From Lentibacillus siamensis (GTDB lineage Bacteria; Bacillota; Bacilli; Bacillales; Amphibacillaceae), in contig NZ_BAAADS010000018.1 in assembly GCF_039522605.1 (NCBI RefSeq), forward strand, positions 62,001 through 126,000: 64,000 nucleotides of DNA. The letters are read 5' to 3'. Numbering within the stretch: position 1 is the first letter of the stretch; every line of letters begins with the position of its first letter. The notes beneath the pieces are model-generated. The model was not told the DNA's origin. It saw only the letters and a program-made list of their open reading frames with translations, and searched no databases. Below, piece by piece: positions 60,860 through 64,000 of the stretch. A program made the position numbers and the translations under genes.

Positions 60860-62206
60860 ATGAAAACTACCATAAAAAGACCATGGCTGCTCGTCCTGAC
60901 GATCGGGCTTGGTACATTGCTTAATCCATTGAACTCATCGATGATTTCAGTGGCGCTGACCCGGTTACAGCATATTCTGGACCTTTCCTTTGCCAGCGCA
61001 ACCTGGCTGATTTCCATTTTCTATTTGGTAAGTGCAGTCGGACAGCCTGTGATGGGGAAACTTGGTGACATGTTCGGACAAAAGAAATTATTTTTGACCG
61101 GGTTAATCCTTGTTGCCATGTCCTCTGCGCTGGCGCCATTAATCACAAATTTCGGATGGCTGCTCGGTTGCCGTGCGTTACAGGCTTTGGGCAGCTCCTC
61201 GCTGTTCCCAAGCGGAATGGCGATGGTGCGAAACTATATTACAACCGGCCAAGCAAAAGCACTATCTGTTCTGGCAGTTTTTTCATCAGTTTCAGCGGCG
61301 TTTGGGCCGACAATTGGCGGATTTCTGATTGAAGGGTTTGACTGGCAAGCCATCTTTCTCGTTAATCTTCCGTTTATCGTTATTTCGTTCCTGATGGCAT
61401 TATTTATTTTGCCAAAACAGGGCGGCGGCAAAATAGCACTTGGACGGATTGATTTTGGCGGAATCAGCTTATTTTCCGTGTCCATCGTCTTTTTAATTCT
61501 ATTTTTACTTTCATTAAAAGATGACATTCGTTTCTGGACAATACCGATTTTTATTGCCGGTTTCATTTTGTTTTATTTGTACGAGAAACGGAGGCGGTTT
61601 CCGTTTATTGACCTGGACGCATTAAAAAGCAATACCAATGTGATGCTAATCTACCTGCAGTTTATCAGCATTAACATCGTCTACTATTGCTATTTTTACG
61701 GACTGCCCACCTTTCTACTGCAAGTGCGCGGGTACAGCGAAGGCACCACTGGCTTGATAATGCTGGCAATGGCGGGGTTCGGGGTAATTATTGCGCCACT
61801 GGCAGGCAGATGGATCGACCATCGCGGCTCAAAACCGGCCGTACTGTCAGGAGCGGCCGCATTGACAATCGGAACGGCATCGCTATTGCTTATCCATGAG
61901 ACAACGCCATTGATTGGTCTATTGGTCGTAATGTCCGTGCTTGGAATGAGCAACGGGTTTAACAATATCGGCATGCAGACATCGTTATTCCGGTTTGCCG
62001 AGCCGGAGAAAACAGGAGCCGCTGCCGGGTTATTTCAAACAAGCAGATATCTTGGCGCAATTTTGTCGACCGCATTGCTCGGTATTTTCTTTAACGATCA
62101 AATTGATGTGCAGCACTTCCACATCGTTGCTGCCATCAGTCTGGTATTCTGTGCATTCACATTATTTCTTTCCATCCGAATGCCGGGAAAACGGGCAGTT
62201 TCTTAA
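60860..62206 (+). CDS. MFS transporter (drug:proton antiporter type)
   Basis: This 448-aa carrier of about 12-14 helices has motif A in GKLGDMFGQKKLFL, the C motif region FSSVSAAFGPTIGGFLIE and NPLNSSMISVAL in helix 1, as in the DHA2/QacA-like multidrug exporters. Substrate unknown. The start is the ATG at 60860 with GGGAGACTTTACGT; the frame is open further upstream but lacks a ribosome binding site. It follows the Nudix gene in divergent orientation. Confidence 0.88.
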   Translation: MKTTIKRPWLLVLTIGLGTLLNPLNSSMISVALTRLQHILDLSFASATWLISIFYLVSAVGQPVMGKLGDMFGQKKLFLTGLILVAMSSALAPLITNFGWLLGCRALQALGSSSLFPSGMAMVRNYITTGQAKALSVLAVFSSVSAAFGPTIGGFLIEGFDWQAIFLVNLPFIVISFLMALFILPKQGGGKIALGRIDFGGISLFSVSIVFLILFLLSLKDDIRFWTIPIFIAGFILFYLYEKRRRFPFIDLDALKSNTNVMLIYLQFISINIVYYCYFYGLPTFLLQVRGYSEGTTGLIMLAMAGFGVIIAPLAGRWIDHRGSKPAVLSGAAALTIGTASLLLIHETTPLIGLLVVMSVLGMSNGFNNIGMQTSLFRFAEPEKTGAAAGLFQTSRYLGAILSTALLGIFFNDQIDVQHFHIVAAISLVFCAFTLFLSIRMPGKRAVS

Positions 62207-62338
62207 AATCAACCGGTAATGCAAGCAATTCCTTTGTCCGGTAACATAATGCGCTGTCGGCTGTTTGCCATTTCCAGCAGCAAACGCATCATGCTTATCC
62301 GGGAAAATATCCAGATGCAGAAATGGGTGTAGATCAGA

Positions 62339-63643
62339 TTGAAGATTATTTTTTGGTCCCTGCAGTGGGCACTATTCATATTAATGAGCAGTGTCGTTGT
62401 TCCGATTGCCATCGCCTCCAGTTACGGACTTCATGACATTGCAACAATCGAATTTGTACAGCGAACATTGTTCGTGCTTGGACTTGCAGGTATTTTGCAA
62501 GCCGTGTTCGGACACCATATGCCCATCCAAGAGGGGCCTGCGGGTCTTTGGTGGGGTGTTTTCTCATTATACGCCGGATTGGGCATTGTATTATATGGAT
62601 CACATATGGAAACATTGCGCGTTTTACAGTATGCCTTCTTGTTAAGCGGCATCATCTTTATTTTGTTAAGTACATTCGGACTGGTGGAAAAACTGGCAAA
62701 GCTGTTCACGCCAACGATTGTCGGTATCTACTTGATCCTGTTGGTTGCGCAGTTAAGCAGCTCCTTTTTTCATGGAATGTTTGGACTTACTGGAGAGCAT
62801 CAAACCGTTCAGCCGGATATTTTGCTGCTTTCCATACTGATTGTCATCCTTTCTTACTGCTTTATGAAAATCCCCAGAATCGGGCACTACTCCGTTTTGT
62901 TCAGCATTATTTTTGGATGGCTGTTATTTTCCATTTTTGGCCTTGCAAAGCCTGTCACAGAGGTAAGTAACTATTTCAAACTTCCGGAAATCTTTGCATT
63001 CGGAACACCAAGAATTGATCCCAACATGATTATCATGGTTATTTTCATTACATTACTGCTGCTTGCCAACCTGCTTGCAACGGTAAGAGTCGTTCAGCAA
63101 GTACTCGAACGCCAGCATGTTACAGTTGACACCAATCGTTTAAAGCAAACCGGAATGATTTCAGGGGTTAACCAATTATTAGGGGGCTTGTTTTCTGCAA
63201 TTGGGGCTGTTCCTGTTTCCGGTTCGGCGGGATTTATCGAAACAACCAGCATTACAAGCAAAAAACCGTTTATTCTGGGTTCACTTATGATCATCGTTAT
63301 CAGCTTGTTTCCGCCATTTACGGCATTTGTTGCATCACTCCCGGAAGCGGTGGGATATGCAGCCATTTTCCCGGTTTTTGCCAGCATCATCAGTTTGGCT
63401 TTCCGGCAATTCGAAACAGTTGAAAATAAACCAATCCTGTTCCGTGTAATCAGCATATCCTTATTTGCAGGAATTGGTTCGATGTTTATTCCTTCAGAAG
63501 CATATGCAGAAATGCCACCGGTACTGGTGTCCATCCTGAGCAATGGTCTTGTTTTTGGTTCCGTAATTGCCATCATACTCGAAGTACTATTGACGCGGAT
63601 AGACAGAAGGAAAGAAAAACGATTCCATTATCAATCACATTGA
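62339..63643 (+). CDS. Nucleobase:cation symporter-2 family permease
   Basis: This 434-aa, 14-helix permease has the NCS2 helix 1 pattern WSLQWALFILMSSVVVPIAIA, the EGPAGLWWGVF stretch in the second repeat, and GGLFSAIGAVPVSGSAGF (the acidic/Gly-rich substrate region, written in parts) near residue 285. UraA/XanQ-type uptake of uracil, xanthine or purines with protons is expected. Substrate unproven. The start is a TTG at 62339 without a good GGAGG. I see no purine riboswitch in the 132 bases upstream. Confidence 0.85.
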   Translation: MKIIFWSLQWALFILMSSVVVPIAIASSYGLHDIATIEFVQRTLFVLGLAGILQAVFGHHMPIQEGPAGLWWGVFSLYAGLGIVLYGSHMETLRVLQYAFLLSGIIFILLSTFGLVEKLAKLFTPTIVGIYLILLVAQLSSSFFHGMFGLTGEHQTVQPDILLLSILIVILSYCFMKIPRIGHYSVLFSIIFGWLLFSIFGLAKPVTEVSNYFKLPEIFAFGTPRIDPNMIIMVIFITLLLLANLLATVRVVQQVLERQHVTVDTNRLKQTGMISGVNQLLGGLFSAIGAVPVSGSAGFIETTSITSKKPFILGSLMIIVISLFPPFTAFVASLPEAVGYAAIFPVFASIISLAFRQFETVENKPILFRVISISLFAGIGSMFIPSEAYAEMPPVLVSILSNGLVFGSVIAIILEVLLTRIDRRKEKRFHYQSH

Positions 63644-63740
63644 AAATACCGCTTACCGGAGTGATTTTCGCATTTATTTCATCATCAGCAAAAAAGGGTT
63701 AAACTAACAATAGGATGATTAAGCAATTGGAGGGAGACAC

Positions 63741-64000
63741 ATGAATCAGGAATTGCCGCATAAGGTTGCGTTTGTAACAGGGGCAGCGAGCGGAATTGGC
63801 CTGGAAGTTGCCCGGGAGTTTGCCGAACAGGGTGCGAAAGTGGTTATTTCCGATTTGAAAGAGGAAGCAGCACAACAAGCTGCCGACGCGCTTTCAGAAA
63901 AAGGTTATGAGGCGCTCGCCATCGTCTGTGATGTGACCAATGAAGATCAATTGGCACAAAGCATTGATAAAACAATAGAAACGTACGGCCGACTTGATAT
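63741..64000 (+). CDS. Short-chain dehydrogenase/reductase, N-terminal part (3-hydroxybutyrate dehydrogenase-like)
   Basis: The window ends after 86 codons. The visible part starts MNQELPHKVAFVTGAASGIG, the TGxxxGIG NAD(P)-binding loop of classical SDR enzymes, then SDLKEEAAQQAADAL and CDVTNEDQL. The style (ISDLK after beta 2 and VCDVTNE) resembles 3-hydroxybutyrate dehydrogenases, but the catalytic Ser-Tyr-Lys part lies beyond the window. GGAGGGAGACAC precedes the ATG. Confidence 0.8.
   Translation, partial: MNQELPHKVAFVTGAASGIGLEVAREFAEQGAKVVISDLKEEAAQQAADALSEKGYEALAIVCDVTNEDQLAQSIDKTIETYGRLD

Noticed and set aside
62207..62338. Purine or other riboswitch before the NCS2 permease
   Set aside because: No conserved junction sequences or terminator/antiterminator pair can be seen in these 132 bases.

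Overview
The window is chromosomal DNA from an AT-rich, spore-forming, Gram-positive member of the Bacillaceae, probably one of the salt-tolerant genera close to Virgibacillus, Lentibacillus or Oceanobacillus. The evidence is the gene content: SpoVR/YhbH/PrkA, YpjP, YjzC, YvbH, a Des-DesK-DesR thermosensing system, an InhA-type M6 protease, a BCCT osmolyte transporter, type II pantothenate kinase and strong GGAGG-type ribosome binding sites. I see no rRNA, tRNA, CRISPR, phage or intact insertion sequence. About two thirds of the genes lie on the minus strand. One 94-base run of N (47028-47121) sits inside a dispersed repeat.

Layout. 0.1-9.4 kb: YjzC, membrane proteins of unknown role (one about 1158 aa), an alpha/beta hydrolase, a PaaI thioesterase, a DJ-1/PfpI protein and a PrcB-like lipoprotein. 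9.6-16.8 kb: catalase, CoaW, DUF4181, YvbH, a macrodomain deacetylase, a C45 Ntn-hydrolase, a P-loop kinase-like protein and a methyltransferase. 16.8-19.4 kb: an apparent operon of a DUF6773 protein, an XRE regulator and an ABC-2 exporter. 19.8-27.4 kb: a NERD nuclease-like protein, then a carboxylate-uptake locus in which two SSS symporters flank a LytS/LytTR two-component system. 27.5-31.7 kb: a flavodoxin with a Fur box, a BCCT transporter and a nucleoside hydrolase/ribokinase pair. 31.8-39.1 kb: a 45-aa protein, des-desK-desR, immune inhibitor A and a DAACS symporter. 39.2-46.8 kb: a coiled-coil protein, DUF4256, and spoVR, yhbH and prkA. 47.4-54.8 kb: a TraB protein, YpjP, a CbpA-like protein, GdhA, a DinB protein and a six-bladed beta-propeller lectin-like protein. 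54.9-60 kb: a complete Bce-type peptide-antibiotic resistance module (BceRS, BceAB, BcrC) with two matching operators. 60-64 kb: a Nudix hydrolase, an MFS transporter, an NCS2 permease and the start of an SDR gene.

The most unusual signal is non-coding. Five intergenic arrays (19.6, 20.9, 40.9, 49.8-50.2 and 53.3 kb) and at least two remnants (29.75 and 42.85 kb) are built from units repeating every 21 bp, or occasionally 20 bp. Each array has its own consensus, but most share a C(A/G)GCGG-like or ATC(A/G)GTCAC core followed by a T-rich tail, and those are all in the same chromosomal orientation. A second family, a structured element of about 90 bp, occurs four times in one orientation and can form two mutually exclusive hairpins. 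Two further inverted-repeat elements (41.1/43.3 kb and 46.9-47.3 kb) look like non-autonomous mobile elements.

Regulation that can be read directly: TNACA-N4-TGTAA boxes at identical spacing to the -10 hexamers of bceA and bcrC; a near-perfect cre site before the DUF485/acetate symporter pair; a 7-1-7 Fur box before the flavodoxin; a short palindrome upstream of des; and convincing promoters before the first SSS symporter, InhA and gdhA.
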